Counted from the first letter of the stretch, positions 33,818 through 43,179 are shown. The stretch is 64,000 nt of DNA from CALBZH01 sp964538515 (GCA_964538515.1 CAZIEW010000010.1:23299-87298); one strand, 5' to 3'. The notes: a model not told the origin generated them from the sequence alone. A program made the numbers and translations.

Positions 33818-34558
33818 ATGAAATGTCCCGGACAGGATACCCGTTACTGGGAGCCGGGAGCCATCCACGAGGCTCAATGCCCGAACTGCGGCCATGCGGT
33901 GGAGTTCTTCAAGGATGAGTCTTCCCGGAAGTGCAGGAAATGCGGGCACAAGCTCATCAATCCCAAGATGGATTTTGGCTGTGCCTCCTACTGCAAGTTT
34001 GCCGCCCAGTGTTTGGGCGATCTGCCGCCGGAGCTCCTCGCCAAACGGGAGGACCTGCTACGGGACCGGGTGGCGATCGAGATGAAGAAATATTTCGGCC
34101 GCGATTTCAAGCGCATCGGACATGCCACGAAGGTCGCCCGGTACGCGGAGCAGATCGTTAAATCCGAGGCGGGGGACCCGGCGATCGTCCTTGCCGCAGC
34201 TTACCTGCACGATATCGGGATCCGGGAGGCCGAGCGGCTGCACCAGAGCTCCGCCGCCCGTTACCAGGAAGAGCTCGGCCCGCCCGTTGCCCGGGAGATC
34301 CTGCTGGCCTTGGGGGCTCGCGAGGAGCTGGTCGACGAGGTGTGCGACATCATCGCCCATCATCACCATCCGCGCGATCCCGAGACCCTGAATTTCAAAT
34401 GCTTGTACGATGCGGACCTGATGGTGAACCTGGAGGAAACCATGCGGGAAGCCCCCCTGGCCGCCGAAAAGCTGCACGGCATGATCGAAAAAAACTTCCT
34501 CACCGAAACGGGGAAGACCCTGGCACGACAGGCGTTCCTCGAAAGGAGCTCACGATGA
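33818..34558 (+). CDS. HD-domain protein with N-terminal cysteine clusters
   Basis: 246 residues. Residues 1-70 hold a zinc-ribbon-like pair, CPNCGHAVEFF and CRKCGHKL, and a third group FGCASYCKFAAQCLG. The HD phosphohydrolase domain follows, with His in RIGHATKVARYAE, the HD pair in AAYLHDIGIREAE and AHHHHPRD. Metal-dependent hydrolysis of a phosphoester is the family role; the substrate is unknown. ATG 33818 has AAAGGAG upstream. The stop overlaps the ferredoxin start (ATGA), so both are translated together, in the same direction as hcp. Confidence 0.8.
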   Translation: MKCPGQDTRYWEPGAIHEAQCPNCGHAVEFFKDESSRKCRKCGHKLINPKMDFGCASYCKFAAQCLGDLPPELLAKREDLLRDRVAIEMKKYFGRDFKRIGHATKVARYAEQIVKSEAGDPAIVLAAAYLHDIGIREAERLHQSSAARYQEELGPPVAREILLALGAREELVDEVCDIIAHHHHPRDPETLNFKCLYDADLMVNLEETMREAPLAAEKLHGMIEKNFLTETGKTLARQAFLERSSR

Positions 34559-35307
34559 AATCGAATCGAAAGATCATTGAAATCGACGAGGAGCGCTGCG
34601 ACGGGTGTGGCCAGTGTGTGCTCTCCTGCGCGGAAGGCGCGATAGAAATCATCGACGGCAAGGCCCGGCTGATCAAGGAGAGCTACTGCGACGGCCTCGG
34701 GGCCTGCCTGGGCGAGTGCCCCCAAGGGGCCTTGCGCATCATCGAACGGGAGTCGGAGGAGTTCGACCCCGAAGCCGTCGAGCACCACCTGGCCGAGCGT
34801 GACAAAGCGGCCCAGGCGAAAGTCATCCCCATGGCGGCCGGTGGATGCCCGTCGGCGAAAATTCGGACCTTCGACGTCGCTTGCGACACTGCAAACAAGC
34901 CGGCTACCCAGGCCGGCAGCGCTTCGGCGCTGGGGCACTGGCCGGTTCAGCTCCGACTCGTCCCCCCCAATGCGCCGTTTCTGAGGTCGGCCCATCTCCT
35001 CGTGACCGCCGACTGCGTTCCGGTTGCCTACCCGAGCTTCCACCAGGATTTTCTGGCGGGGAAAGTGGTCTTGCTGGGGTGCCCGAAGTTTGACAACGTG
35101 CAGGAATATGTTCAGAAATTTGCGGAGATTTTCGCGAAGGCCCAAGTGGAAGCCGTGACCGTGCTCGACATGGAAGTCCCTTGCTGCTCGGCCCTGACCA
35201 TGATCGTGAAAAAGGGGATGGAGCTCGCGGGAAAATCGATTCCGATCGAAACCATCACCATCGGTGTCCAGGGCCAGGTGGTGAACCGGGAGCGGCAGGC
35301 GGTGTGA
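34555..35307 (+). CDS. 2x[4Fe-4S] ferredoxin-domain protein of the hcp cluster
   Basis: 250 residues. Two clusters lie in residues 10-65: CDGCGQCVLSC, and a second with Cys in SYCDGLGACLGECP. After a linker comes a C-terminal domain of about 150 residues with CPSAK, LLGCPKFDN and EVPCCSALTMIV, which is common to ferredoxins placed beside hcp in related anaerobes. Supplying electrons to Hcp is the likely role. It starts in the stop of the HD gene with AAAGGAGCTCACG as ribosome site. Confidence 0.83.
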   Translation: MKSNRKIIEIDEERCDGCGQCVLSCAEGAIEIIDGKARLIKESYCDGLGACLGECPQGALRIIERESEEFDPEAVEHHLAERDKAAQAKVIPMAAGGCPSAKIRTFDVACDTANKPATQAGSASALGHWPVQLRLVPPNAPFLRSAHLLVTADCVPVAYPSFHQDFLAGKVVLLGCPKFDNVQEYVQKFAEIFAKAQVEAVTVLDMEVPCCSALTMIVKKGMELAGKSIPIETITIGVQGQVVNRERQAV

Positions 35308-35343
35308 AAGGGCTTGTCTGGCGCCAGCGGCCTTCCGGCCACG

Positions 35344-36195
35344 TCAAAAGAGCTTTCTTTTCGCCTTGTTGGCCGTCCAGCCGTAGAGGAGGAGCATGGC
35401 GGCCATCAGGACCGTCAGCATGACGCTCACGGCCGATCCGAAAGGCCAGTCCCTGGCGCTCAGAAACTGGTTCTTGATGAGGTTTCCGACCAGGAGGGTC
35501 TTGGCGCCGCCAAGAAGATCGGGAATGTAGAACATCCCCAAGGCCGGGAGAAAAACCAGCATGCTCCCGGCGACAATGCCCGGCAGAGTCAACGGCAGCA
35601 CAATACGGGTGAACGTCGTCAGTCTTCCGGCTCCGAGATCACGGGCGGCCTCCAGAAGGCGCACATCCAACTTTTCGATGGAGGCGTAGAGCGGCAGCAC
35701 CATGAAGGGCAGCAGGGAGTACGTCAAGCCGACGAGCACCGCCAGGTCCGTATAGAGAAGATTCAAGGGGCTCTGAATCAGTCCTGTCCAGAGCAGGAGG
35801 GAGTTCAAGACCCCTTTGGTTTTGAGGAGGATGATGATGGCGTAGGTCCTCACCAGGGAGCTTGTCCAAAACGGAATGATCACGAGAAGGAGCATCAGTC
35901 GCTTGTGCCGGCTGTTGGACCTTGCCAGCAGGTAGGCGAAAGGGTAACCCAGGATGAGGCACGAGAGCGTGGTCAGGGAAGCAAGGGATGAGGAGCTCCA
36001 AAGGACTTCGAGGTAGATCGGGTCCAGCAAGCGGAGGTAATTGGATACGGTCAGGGGCAGGGAGACGAATTCCGTTTCCCCGCGCGTGAGAAGGCTGGCT
36101 CCCAGCACCATGAGGCTCGGGATGAGCGCAAAAAGGCCCATCCATGCCCAGATAGCGCCTATGGACAGCCAGCGGACGGGACGGTCAGCTTTCAT
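35344..36195 (-). CDS. potB: PotB-like ABC transporter permease (spermidine/putrescine type)
   Basis: 283 residues with six predicted helices. The coupling loop is LLEAARDLGAGRLTTFTRIVLPL, and a helical core segment reads FWTSSLVRTYAIIILL, which is PotB-like wording. It overlaps the end of potA by 11 bp. No second permease (potC) or binding protein (potD) follows; the gene converges on the ferredoxin gene. Unless the partners are elsewhere, the importer is incomplete. Confidence 0.83.
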   Translation of the reverse strand: MKADRPVRWLSIGAIWAWMGLFALIPSLMVLGASLLTRGETEFVSLPLTVSNYLRLLDPIYLEVLWSSSSLASLTTLSCLILGYPFAYLLARSNSRHKRLMLLLVIIPFWTSSLVRTYAIIILLKTKGVLNSLLLWTGLIQSPLNLLYTDLAVLVGLTYSLLPFMVLPLYASIEKLDVRLLEAARDLGAGRLTTFTRIVLPLTLPGIVAGSMLVFLPALGMFYIPDLLGGAKTLLVGNLIKNQFLSARDWPFGSAVSVMLTVLMAAMLLLYGWTANKAKRKLF

Positions 36196-37285
36196 GAGGC
36201 AAAATGACCTCCCAGCCGGGTATCCAATCCACAAACACTTCTTCCCCGATGGCGAATTCGAGCTGCTCATGGTCTTCGTTGAAAAACTGGCTCGCCGCCA
36301 GTTGCTTGCCGCTCGAGAGCCTCAGGATCAGGTCGACGGTCGTGCCTTTGTAAATGACCTCGCAAACCGTCGCGCCAAAGGTTTGAGCGTCGGATGCCAG
36401 CTCATCGGGTCGCCACACACGCAGGTCCTCGGGGCGGATCAGGACATCGACGGCATCTCCACTCTGGAATTCATTTGGGCAGGGTAGGGCAAGCTCGAGC
36501 GTTCTTCCCTCGAGGCCGATCCGCAGCCTGTCGCCCTCACGGCGGACGACGGTTCCCTCCATGATGTTGATCTCCCCAACAAAGCGGGCAACGAAGTGGT
36601 TCCGCGGGGTTTCGTAGATTTCGCGCGGCGTCCCGGTCTGCTCGATGCGTCCTTCGTTCATCACCACCACACGGCTCGACATGGACAGGGCTTCGTCCTG
36701 GTCATGCGTGACGAAAATGAACGTGATTCCCAGTTGACGCTGGTACTGGATGAGCTCGATCTGCATGGCTTTGCGGAGCTTGTAGTCCAGGGCGTTCAGG
36801 GGCTCGTCGAGGAGCAGGACCAGCGGTTTGTTCACGACGGCCCGGGCGATGGCCACGCGCTGCTGTTGCCCCCCGCTCAACTGGGCCGGCTTGCGCTGCG
36901 CGAGGTCGGCGAGGTTGACCATCTCGAGGGCCTCATGCACGCGCCGCTCGATCTCCTTGCGCTGAAGTCCCTTGGCGCGAGGGCCGAAGGCCACGTTGTC
37001 GAAGACACTCATGTGGGGAAAGAGGGCGTAGCTTTGGAAGACGGTGTTGACGGGGCGCTTCTCAGGGGGGATTCCCGCCATGCTCTGTCCGTCGATGGTG
37101 ATCTCGCCGGACGTGGGCGTTTCGAAGCCCGCGATGAGGCGCAAAAGCGTGGTTTTCCCACACCCCGACGGCCCAAGCAGCGTGAGGAGCTCTCCCTTCG
37201 ACACCTGGAGGTCGATGCCCTTCAGGGCCTGCGTGGCTCCGAAGGTCTTGGAGAGCTGCTTCAATTCGATCGTCGGCAACCTCAT
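36185..37285 (-). CDS. potA: PotA-like ABC transporter ATP-binding protein
   Basis: 366 residues. The ATPase part has Walker A GPSGCGKTT, Q-loop TVFQSYALFPHM, signature LSGGQQQRVAIARA and Walker B LVLLLDEPLNALD, with the typical switch VTHDQDEALSMS. A C-terminal TOBE domain (about 270-360) has VDVLIRPEDLRVW. It couples to PotB. It begins only 6 bp after the stop of the glycosyltransferase gene upstream, so the pair may be transcribed with glycan genes. Confidence 0.87.
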   Translation of the reverse strand: MRLPTIELKQLSKTFGATQALKGIDLQVSKGELLTLLGPSGCGKTTLLRLIAGFETPTSGEITIDGQSMAGIPPEKRPVNTVFQSYALFPHMSVFDNVAFGPRAKGLQRKEIERRVHEALEMVNLADLAQRKPAQLSGGQQQRVAIARAVVNKPLVLLLDEPLNALDYKLRKAMQIELIQYQRQLGITFIFVTHDQDEALSMSSRVVVMNEGRIEQTGTPREIYETPRNHFVARFVGEINIMEGTVVRREGDRLRIGLEGRTLELALPCPNEFQSGDAVDVLIRPEDLRVWRPDELASDAQTFGATVCEVIYKGTTVDLILRLSSGKQLAASQFFNEDHEQLEFAIGEEVFVDWIPGWEVILPHES

Positions 37286-37291
37286 GGGCTA

Positions 37292-38164
37292 TCACCAGAA
37301 CGAGGCCAGATAGTCCCAGGCGAGCTTATGAAGCCTCAAAACCAGCATGGGCCTTAGCCTTAATGCCTGCTTATACGCTGCGAGCGCCTGTTTCCTGCAG
37401 CGGCCCTTGAGCAGCTTGTGCGCATCCGTGTAGCACTTGTTGCCCATGTTCCTCTTGAAGGCTTTGCGCAGCGAGGGATCGATCAACCCGACGTGCTTTT
37501 CATACAGCCTTGCGTAACCCTTGTACTTGGCTGTGGCGGAAGTGGAGAAGGAGCTGGGCTGAACTCTTCTCGTCACGAGGGAAACGGGCAGCCGCATCAT
37601 CTTGGTGCTGCACGCCGCCCGAATCCACCAGTCCCATTCCTCGCCCCACTCAATTTCTTCGTCCATGAGCCCCACACGGTCGAGAACCGAGCGCCGGAAG
37701 AGAATGCTCGAGGTATAGATCATGTTGCGCTCGGTCAAGGCCTCGATCAGGTTGGAGAACCCGAGCCTGTCTTCCACCGTGGTGTGCACCTTCCCGTCCC
37801 GTGTCATGCGGCGCGGGTCGCAAAAGACCACCTCCGCGTCCGTCTCATGCAGGAATTGAAGCTGCCGTTCGATCTTATCCCGGTCCCAGAGATCGTCACC
37901 GTCCAGGAGGGCGATATAATCACCGGTGCTGGCAAGCAGACCGGTATTCCGGGCGGCGGCGGCGCCTCCATTTTCGCGCCGGATGTATCGGACCTTGCCC
38001 TCGTTGATGAAATCCTGGATAACGCCGACCGTTCCGTCGGTCGACCCGTCGTCAACCACCACGATCTCCAGGTTCTGGTGTGTTTGGGCCAGAACGCTTT
38101 CGACGGTCGTCCTCAAGGTGCGCTCGGCATTGAACGCTGGTATGACGACGCTCACGCGATCCAT
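37292..38164 (-). CDS. Family 2 glycosyltransferase
   Basis: 290 residues. The GT-A fold signature is SVVIPAFNAERTLRTTVESV, then VVDDGSTDGT and ENGGAAAARN, with the DxD-like LLDGDD near residue 95 and EWDWWIRA further on. It transfers a sugar from a nucleotide sugar in the cytoplasm. ATG 38164 has AAGGG at good spacing; ATG 38170 is too close to it. It belongs to a run of minus-strand glycan genes. Confidence 0.85.
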   Translation of the reverse strand: MDRVSVVIPAFNAERTLRTTVESVLAQTHQNLEIVVVDDGSTDGTVGVIQDFINEGKVRYIRRENGGAAAARNTGLLASTGDYIALLDGDDLWDRDKIERQLQFLHETDAEVVFCDPRRMTRDGKVHTTVEDRLGFSNLIEALTERNMIYTSSILFRRSVLDRVGLMDEEIEWGEEWDWWIRAACSTKMMRLPVSLVTRRVQPSSFSTSATAKYKGYARLYEKHVGLIDPSLRKAFKRNMGNKCYTDAHKLLKGRCRKQALAAYKQALRLRPMLVLRLHKLAWDYLASFW

Positions 38165-38202
38165 CTTCATCCCTTGGAGTAGTCCTTGTCGAGTAGGGTG
38201 AG

Positions 38203-39066
38203 TCACGATGCATTAAACGTTTTATAGAAGTAGAAGTCCTCTTGAACCATTTTAAAGACTTTTTCACTGAGATTTTGACGATCGGCTACAATAAGGTCAA
38301 CCAATTTTCTTCTGGGATTCAACCATTTCAAAAACCTGTTATAGATTCTGGAATTGGGAAAGAGATTGTATAATGCCATCCCTCTGGCGTACAACCCTCT
38401 GAATCTGCCTTTGATGTCATCTCCAGCGTCGACTGAAAGGTGAACACGTTCCCATGGTCTTCGGAAGCCCGCTCCATGATGGTATACCAAGTCATCATAA
38501 ATGCCGAAGAAAAGTGGGTCCCAATTGATGGTGTTGCTTCGTGTCAATGGATACCATTCCATATGATTTTCATTGAGAATCTTCATGAGGTTGCCACCAA
38601 CATCCGTTACCAGCCTGCCTTGATCGTTCAACCATTGATGCCCCGGTTTCCAATCGCCGCGTATGGATTTCCAGAATCCGACGGTGGTCAGGCAGAAAGA
38701 AGGATGCGGCTGGATATCCCCGCTGTTCTCCTTGCGCTGAATCGCGAGCAGGGGATATTTCCGCAAATGCTCCTCTCCGAACGAAACAACATCTGCGATA
38801 GGGAAAGCGTCACCGTCGATGAATATTAACCAATCGTCCGGGGAAGCGGCATTGAACCAAACGATATCTGCCAAGACATTCAGCTTAACAGCGTGCGGGA
38901 TGATTGGCTCTGTAGAGCAGTAATAAAACTTAGGCTCATGCTCTGAGGGGATATCGTTGAGAAACGCATAGACTTTAAAGGTGCTTTTGATATTTTCTTC
39001 GAAGTATTTGAGTTGAATATCTATCCAACGATCATCTTTCCAATGAACCGTAACAATATGAATCAT
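38203..39066 (-). CDS. Predicted glycosyltransferase-like protein, AT-rich
   Basis: 287 residues. DWLIFIDGDAFPIADVVSF (about 78-96) contains a DxD motif as in GT-A enzymes, preceded by a Rossmann-like start (MIHIVTVHWKDDRWIDIQ). WYPLTRSNTINWDPLFFGIYD and YHHGAGFRR look like acceptor or metal-binding parts. No family is recognised with certainty. Its base composition is clearly richer in A+T than the neighbours, which suggests horizontal transfer, common for surface-sugar genes. Its stop lies 38 bp before the GT2 start. Confidence 0.65.
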   Translation of the reverse strand: MIHIVTVHWKDDRWIDIQLKYFEENIKSTFKVYAFLNDIPSEHEPKFYYCSTEPIIPHAVKLNVLADIVWFNAASPDDWLIFIDGDAFPIADVVSFGEEHLRKYPLLAIQRKENSGDIQPHPSFCLTTVGFWKSIRGDWKPGHQWLNDQGRLVTDVGGNLMKILNENHMEWYPLTRSNTINWDPLFFGIYDDLVYHHGAGFRRPWERVHLSVDAGDDIKGRFRGLYARGMALYNLFPNSRIYNRFLKWLNPRRKLVDLIVADRQNLSEKVFKMVQEDFYFYKTFNAS

Positions 39067-39158
39067 GAACAGCAGATCCTTTGTAATGGCGCTCAGCTCC
39101 GATGAGGATGGCCGGTCGCGTGTGACGGTCCTTTATGCAGTCAGTAACCGGCAAGCAC

Positions 39159-39773
39159 CTAGGAATTCCTTGGGTGCGCTTCACCGCGCCGTTCGGCGGC
39201 CTCCAAGAATGCCTGCACATCGGTGTTGAGGAGCAAGGGGAGCATTTCCTTGATGGTTTCATCCGGCCAGTCCCACCACTTCAGCTCGAGCAAACGCTCA
39301 ATGGTCGCGTCATCGAAGCGCTTTCGGATGAATCGCGCTGGGTTGCCGGCAACGATCGCATAAGGCGGCACGTCTTTGGTCACCACGGATCGGGCGCCGA
39401 TCACCGCCCCGTCACCGATCGTCACGCCGGATAGAATGAGCGCGTCTCGGCCGATCCAGACGTCGTTGCCGATGATCACAGGGCCTTTCGCCCTCGGGTG
39501 GCCGGTGATGTGCTTCCCTTCTTCCCAGAGCACATTGAAGGGAAATGTGGTCACCCAATCCGTTCTGTGCTCGCCACTGAGAAAGATCTGGACTCCGGAA
39601 GCGATCGAGACGAAGCTCCCGATCGTGAGAGGCGTATTCAGCTTGCCTTTGAAAATAAACGGATTTCCGTAACTCCCTCTTCCAATGGAGTATTGAGGCA
39701 ACCTCTCGGCAAGAGTCTTCTTTTGGCGTGGCTTGACGATCCCAAGCGTTTCAAAAAACTTGCGTAGGTTCAT
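39159..39773 (-). CDS. CatB-like hexapeptide O-acetyltransferase
   Basis: 204 residues. Left-handed beta-helix repeats run from about residue 40 to 150 (LTIGSFVSIASGVQI, VIIGNDVWIGRDAL, VTIGDGAVIGARSVVT). The catalytic His is probably in FLSGEHRTDWVTTFPF, typical of the xenobiotic/CatB class. The ending PPYAIVAGNPARFIRKRF is diagnostic. It acetylates a sugar or small molecule using acetyl-CoA, most likely in surface glycan modification as its neighbours are glycosyltransferases. GAGGAGCGCGCCA precedes the ATG. Confidence 0.85.
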   Translation of the reverse strand: MNLRKFFETLGIVKPRQKKTLAERLPQYSIGRGSYGNPFIFKGKLNTPLTIGSFVSIASGVQIFLSGEHRTDWVTTFPFNVLWEEGKHITGHPRAKGPVIIGNDVWIGRDALILSGVTIGDGAVIGARSVVTKDVPPYAIVAGNPARFIRKRFDDATIERLLELKWWDWPDETIKEMLPLLLNTDVQAFLEAAERRGEAHPRNS

Positions 39774-40093
39774 TGGCGCGCTCCTCAGTGGCCGTCCGAG
39801 AGGCTCACGGGGGTCCTGATTTGAGGGCTTCCGGATTGCACGTAGAGCCCAGAAGGGCTCGTGGCCTGACCGAGCGTCCGCCGCTCCGGCTCCGTTCGCC
39901 CCGCTACATTTACTGCAGAATTCAGTGCAGAGCAAGCCGCTAGGGGCTTGGCGCAGGGGGGTTCGAGTTGCTAAAGCAGGGCGCGTGTGCTAGTAAGGGG
40001 ACAATGTTCACCGCGGGCTGGCTCGCTGCTCTCCGCTTCCCCGCATTCCCGATAGGTGTGTGCGATCGTTCTGAATTTCCAAAGGGCTGATGA
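39774..40093. other. Intergenic region upstream of leuS
   Basis: 320 bp between divergent genes. It contains the leuS promoter candidate annotated separately. No RNA gene or riboswitch is convincing: the T-box signature AGGGTGGNACCGCG is not present. Confidence 0.5.
39968..39996 (+). promoter_or_regulatory. Weak sigma-70 promoter candidate for leuS
   Basis: TTGCTA (39968-39973), a 17-bp spacer and TAGTAA (39991-39996) lie about 100 bp upstream of the leuS start. Each box matches the consensus only in part. Confidence 0.35.
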
Positions 40094-42580
40094 ATGGAAC
40101 CCAAGTATTTTCCCCGGCAGATTGAAGCAAAATGGCAGGAGCATTGGGCGCGGGAACGCTTGTTTGAGGCGCGCGAGGATGCCGGCCGTGAGAAGTACTA
40201 CCTGCTCGAAATGTTTCCCTATCCCTCCGGTCGCATTCACATGGGGCATGTGCGCAACTATTCCATCGGGGACGTGGTAGCACGCTTCTTGCGCATGCGA
40301 GGCTATAACGTTCTCCACCCCATGGGATGGGACGCCTTCGGGATGCCTGCGGAAAATGCGGCAATCAAGGCCAAGACCCACCCGGCGAGGTGGACGTATG
40401 ACAATATTGACTACATGCGCGCCCAGCTCAAGAAACTGGGCCTCTCCTATGATTGGTCGCGGGAATTTGCCACGTGTGACGTGTCGTACTACCGTTGGGA
40501 GCAGCTTTTCTTTCTCAAGATGCTCGAAAAGGGGCTTGCCTACCGGCGGAGTGCCTACGTGAACTGGTGCAGCACCTGCCAGACGGTGCTCGCCAATGAG
40601 CAGGTTGAGAATGGGGCCTGCTGGCGCTGTGACCAGACCGTCGTTCAGAAGGAAATGGAGCAGTGGTTCTTCAAAATCACGGATTATGTTGAGGAGCTGC
40701 TGGATCATACGACTAAGCTTCCCGGGTGGCCTGAGCGTGTGCTGACGATGCAGCAGAACTGGATCGGCAAGAGCCACGGCAGCAAGCTGCAGTTCCCTCT
40801 GGCGGACGGAAGCGGCTCCTTGACCGTGTTTACCACGCGAGCGGACACGGTTTTCGGGGCCACTTTCATGAGCATTGCCCCCGAGCATCCGTTGCTGGAG
40901 AAGCTGAGTCAGGGCGATCAGCGGGACAAGGTGCTCGCCTTTGTCGAGAAAGCCAAGCAGGCCAAGCGAAGCGACCGAATGACAGACCTGCTCGAGAAAG
41001 AGGGCGTCTTCACGGGGAGTTATTGCATCAACCCCGCAACCCGACAGAAGATTCCCATTTTCGTCGCCAACTTTGTCGTGATGGAATACGGCACGGGAGC
41101 CGTCATGGCCGTTCCGGCTCATGACCAGCGCGACTTTGAATTCGCGAAGAAATACGGGCTTCCCATCAAGGTGGTGATTCGACCGGAAGGGGCCTCGGAC
41201 ATTCCACCGGTTGCGTCTCTGGATCTGGCCGACGAGGAAGACGGCGTGCTGGTCGATTCGGGGTCATTCACGGGACTGCCCTCCGCTGAGGCGCGGGACG
41301 CCATCACCAAGGCACTGGCCGACCAGGGTCTTGGCGAGATCACCACGCAATACCGACTGCGCGACTGGGGGATTTCGCGGCAGCGCTACTGGGGCGCGCC
41401 GATTCCGGTCATCTACTGCGAACGGTGCGGCGTCGTTCCGGTACCGGAAAAGGATTTGCCTGTCGTCCTTCCCCTCGATGTCGCCATGCCCGAGAACGGT
41501 GCCTCGCCGTTGCCCACTTACGAGCCTTTTGTGAAGACGACCTGTCCTGCGTGTGGGGCGCCTGCCCGGCGCGAGACCGACACCATGGACACGTTCGTCG
41601 AGTCTTCCTGGTACTTTGCGCGGTTTGCCTGCACCGACCATGACCGGTCGCCCCTCGATTTCGACCGGGTCAAGTATTGGATGCCCGTGAACCAGTACAT
41701 CGGCGGGATCGAGCATGCCGTCCTGCACCTGCTCTACTCGCGCTTTTTCACCAAGGTCTTGCGCGATATGGGTTACCTCAGCTGCGATGAGCCCTTCCTG
41801 AACCTTCTCACGCAGGGAATGGTCATCAAGGATGGGTCCAAGATGAGCAAGTCCAAGGGCAACGTCGTGGATCCCGACGAAATGGTCAGCACGTACGGCG
41901 CCGATACGGTGCGGCTGTTCTGCCTCTTTGCGGCTCCTCCCGAGAAGGATCTGGAGTGGAGTGCCCAGGGAGTTGAAGGATCGTCGCGCTTCTTATCGCG
42001 TGTATGGCGGTTTGTCGCAGACAATCTCGATCCCCTTCGGGCCGCCAAGCCGGTCGGTTCAGTGGGAGCCCTCGAGAAACCCCTCGTCGAGCTGCATCGG
42101 AAGACCCACGTTACGATCAAGAAGGTTACCGAGGACATCCGGGATCGTTTTCACTTCAACACCGCGATCGCCGCGGTCATGGAGCTGGTGAACCTGATGT
42201 ACCAGACGGTCGAAACCGCTCCGAAAAACGATGCGCTTTGGGCCGTTCTGCGCGAGGCGGTCGACGCGATGGTCCTTTTGCTATCTCCGATCGTGCCTCA
42301 CATCGCCGAAGAGCTCTGGAGTGATCTCGGAAACGATCGCAGTGTCGCCTTGGCTGCCTGGCCGACTTGGAGCGAGGATGCGCTTCAGGCGGAGGAGGTT
42401 CTCATTGTGGTCCAAGTGAACGGGAAATTGCGGAGTCGCCTCATGGTACCGGTGGACGCGGGCGAGGACGCCATCCGGGAGAGCGCCCTCAACGACCCGA
42501 AAATCCGGGAGTCCGTCGCGGGCAAGGCCGTCCGTAAGGTGGTGGTCGTACCGGGGAAGTTGGTCAACATCGTGGTATAG
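40094..42580 (+). CDS. leuS: Leucyl-tRNA synthetase
   Basis: 828 residues, normal for a bacterial class Ia LeuRS. The ATP-binding HIGH-type motif is in PSGRIHMGHVRNY (about residues 45-55) and the second is SKMSKSKGN (about residue 582). The editing domain has TRADTVFGATF and the C-terminal VNGKLRSRLMVP matches the tRNA-binding part. Zinc-type cysteine pairs are seen in CSTCQTV and CWRCDQ. AAAGGG precedes the ATG. It heads the conserved unit leuS-lptE-holA. Confidence 0.97.
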   Translation: MEPKYFPRQIEAKWQEHWARERLFEAREDAGREKYYLLEMFPYPSGRIHMGHVRNYSIGDVVARFLRMRGYNVLHPMGWDAFGMPAENAAIKAKTHPARWTYDNIDYMRAQLKKLGLSYDWSREFATCDVSYYRWEQLFFLKMLEKGLAYRRSAYVNWCSTCQTVLANEQVENGACWRCDQTVVQKEMEQWFFKITDYVEELLDHTTKLPGWPERVLTMQQNWIGKSHGSKLQFPLADGSGSLTVFTTRADTVFGATFMSIAPEHPLLEKLSQGDQRDKVLAFVEKAKQAKRSDRMTDLLEKEGVFTGSYCINPATRQKIPIFVANFVVMEYGTGAVMAVPAHDQRDFEFAKKYGLPIKVVIRPEGASDIPPVASLDLADEEDGVLVDSGSFTGLPSAEARDAITKALADQGLGEITTQYRLRDWGISRQRYWGAPIPVIYCERCGVVPVPEKDLPVVLPLDVAMPENGASPLPTYEPFVKTTCPACGAPARRETDTMDTFVESSWYFARFACTDHDRSPLDFDRVKYWMPVNQYIGGIEHAVLHLLYSRFFTKVLRDMGYLSCDEPFLNLLTQGMVIKDGSKMSKSKGNVVDPDEMVSTYGADTVRLFCLFAAPPEKDLEWSAQGVEGSSRFLSRVWRFVADNLDPLRAAKPVGSVGALEKPLVELHRKTHVTIKKVTEDIRDRFHFNTAIAAVMELVNLMYQTVETAPKNDALWAVLREAVDAMVLLLSPIVPHIAEELWSDLGNDRSVALAAWPTWSEDALQAEEVLIVVQVNGKLRSRLMVPVDAGEDAIRESALNDPKIRESVAGKAVRKVVVVPGKLVNIVV

Positions 42581-42621
42581 GTCAATCTGCCCGGGGAGAG
42601 ATCCCGGCAAGCGAGTCAGCC

Positions 42622-43173
42622 ATGAAGCGAATCGGTTATCGTGTCGGCCTACTGTTGCTGTCCGTGATGGCGGCGTCGTGCGGGTATCATTTTTCCGGCG
42701 AGGGGAGCGGCCCGCGCCCTGGCTTGGACACAATCGCCATCCCCGTTTTTGAGAACAACACGTCGGAGCCTGAGCTGGGGGCCGTCTTTGCTTCCGAGCT
42801 GCGCCGGCAGTTCATGGAGCGGGGGCCGATGCGCGTGGTCCCCGTCGAAGCGGCTGACGCCGTGATCAAGGGGCGTGTCATCGACATCCACGCTCAGGCG
42901 GTCGCGCACCGCGATTTTCAGAAGCGCTTCGAAACCAGGCTCACCGTCGAAAGTCGGCTCTATGTCACGGTAGACGTGCGATGTGAGGACACGGCAAAAG
43001 GAAAGGTCCTGTGGCGTGACCCGCATATGGTCTACTACCAGGTCTACCGGCAAAATCCAGATCTCAAAAGTCCCGATCCGATCGTGAACTTCGACAGTCG
43101 CCAATTGGCTCTGGAAGGCATCGCCCGCGAAATCGCCATCCGGATTCACGATCGCCTCCTGAGCAATTTCTAA
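42622..43173 (+). CDS. lptE: LPS-assembly lipoprotein LptE
   Basis: 183 residues. The signal ends in the lipobox MAASCGYHFSG, with Cys20 lipidated. The start SCGYHF and the pattern LDTIAIPVFENNTSEPELG are typical of LptE, the plug of LptD at the outer membrane that takes lipopolysaccharide to the surface. The position between leuS and holA is conserved in many Gram-negative bacteria and supports the call. Confidence 0.88.
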   Translation: MKRIGYRVGLLLLSVMAASCGYHFSGEGSGPRPGLDTIAIPVFENNTSEPELGAVFASELRRQFMERGPMRVVPVEAADAVIKGRVIDIHAQAVAHRDFQKRFETRLTVESRLYVTVDVRCEDTAKGKVLWRDPHMVYYQVYRQNPDLKSPDPIVNFDSRQLALEGIAREIAIRIHDRLLSNF

Positions 43174-43179
43174 GCCGCG

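Noticed and set aside
39960..40093. Possible T-box leader before leuS, because ACCGCGG occurs near 40012
   Set aside because: The full antiterminator signature (AGGGTGGNACCGCG) and a terminator hairpin with a T-run are absent.
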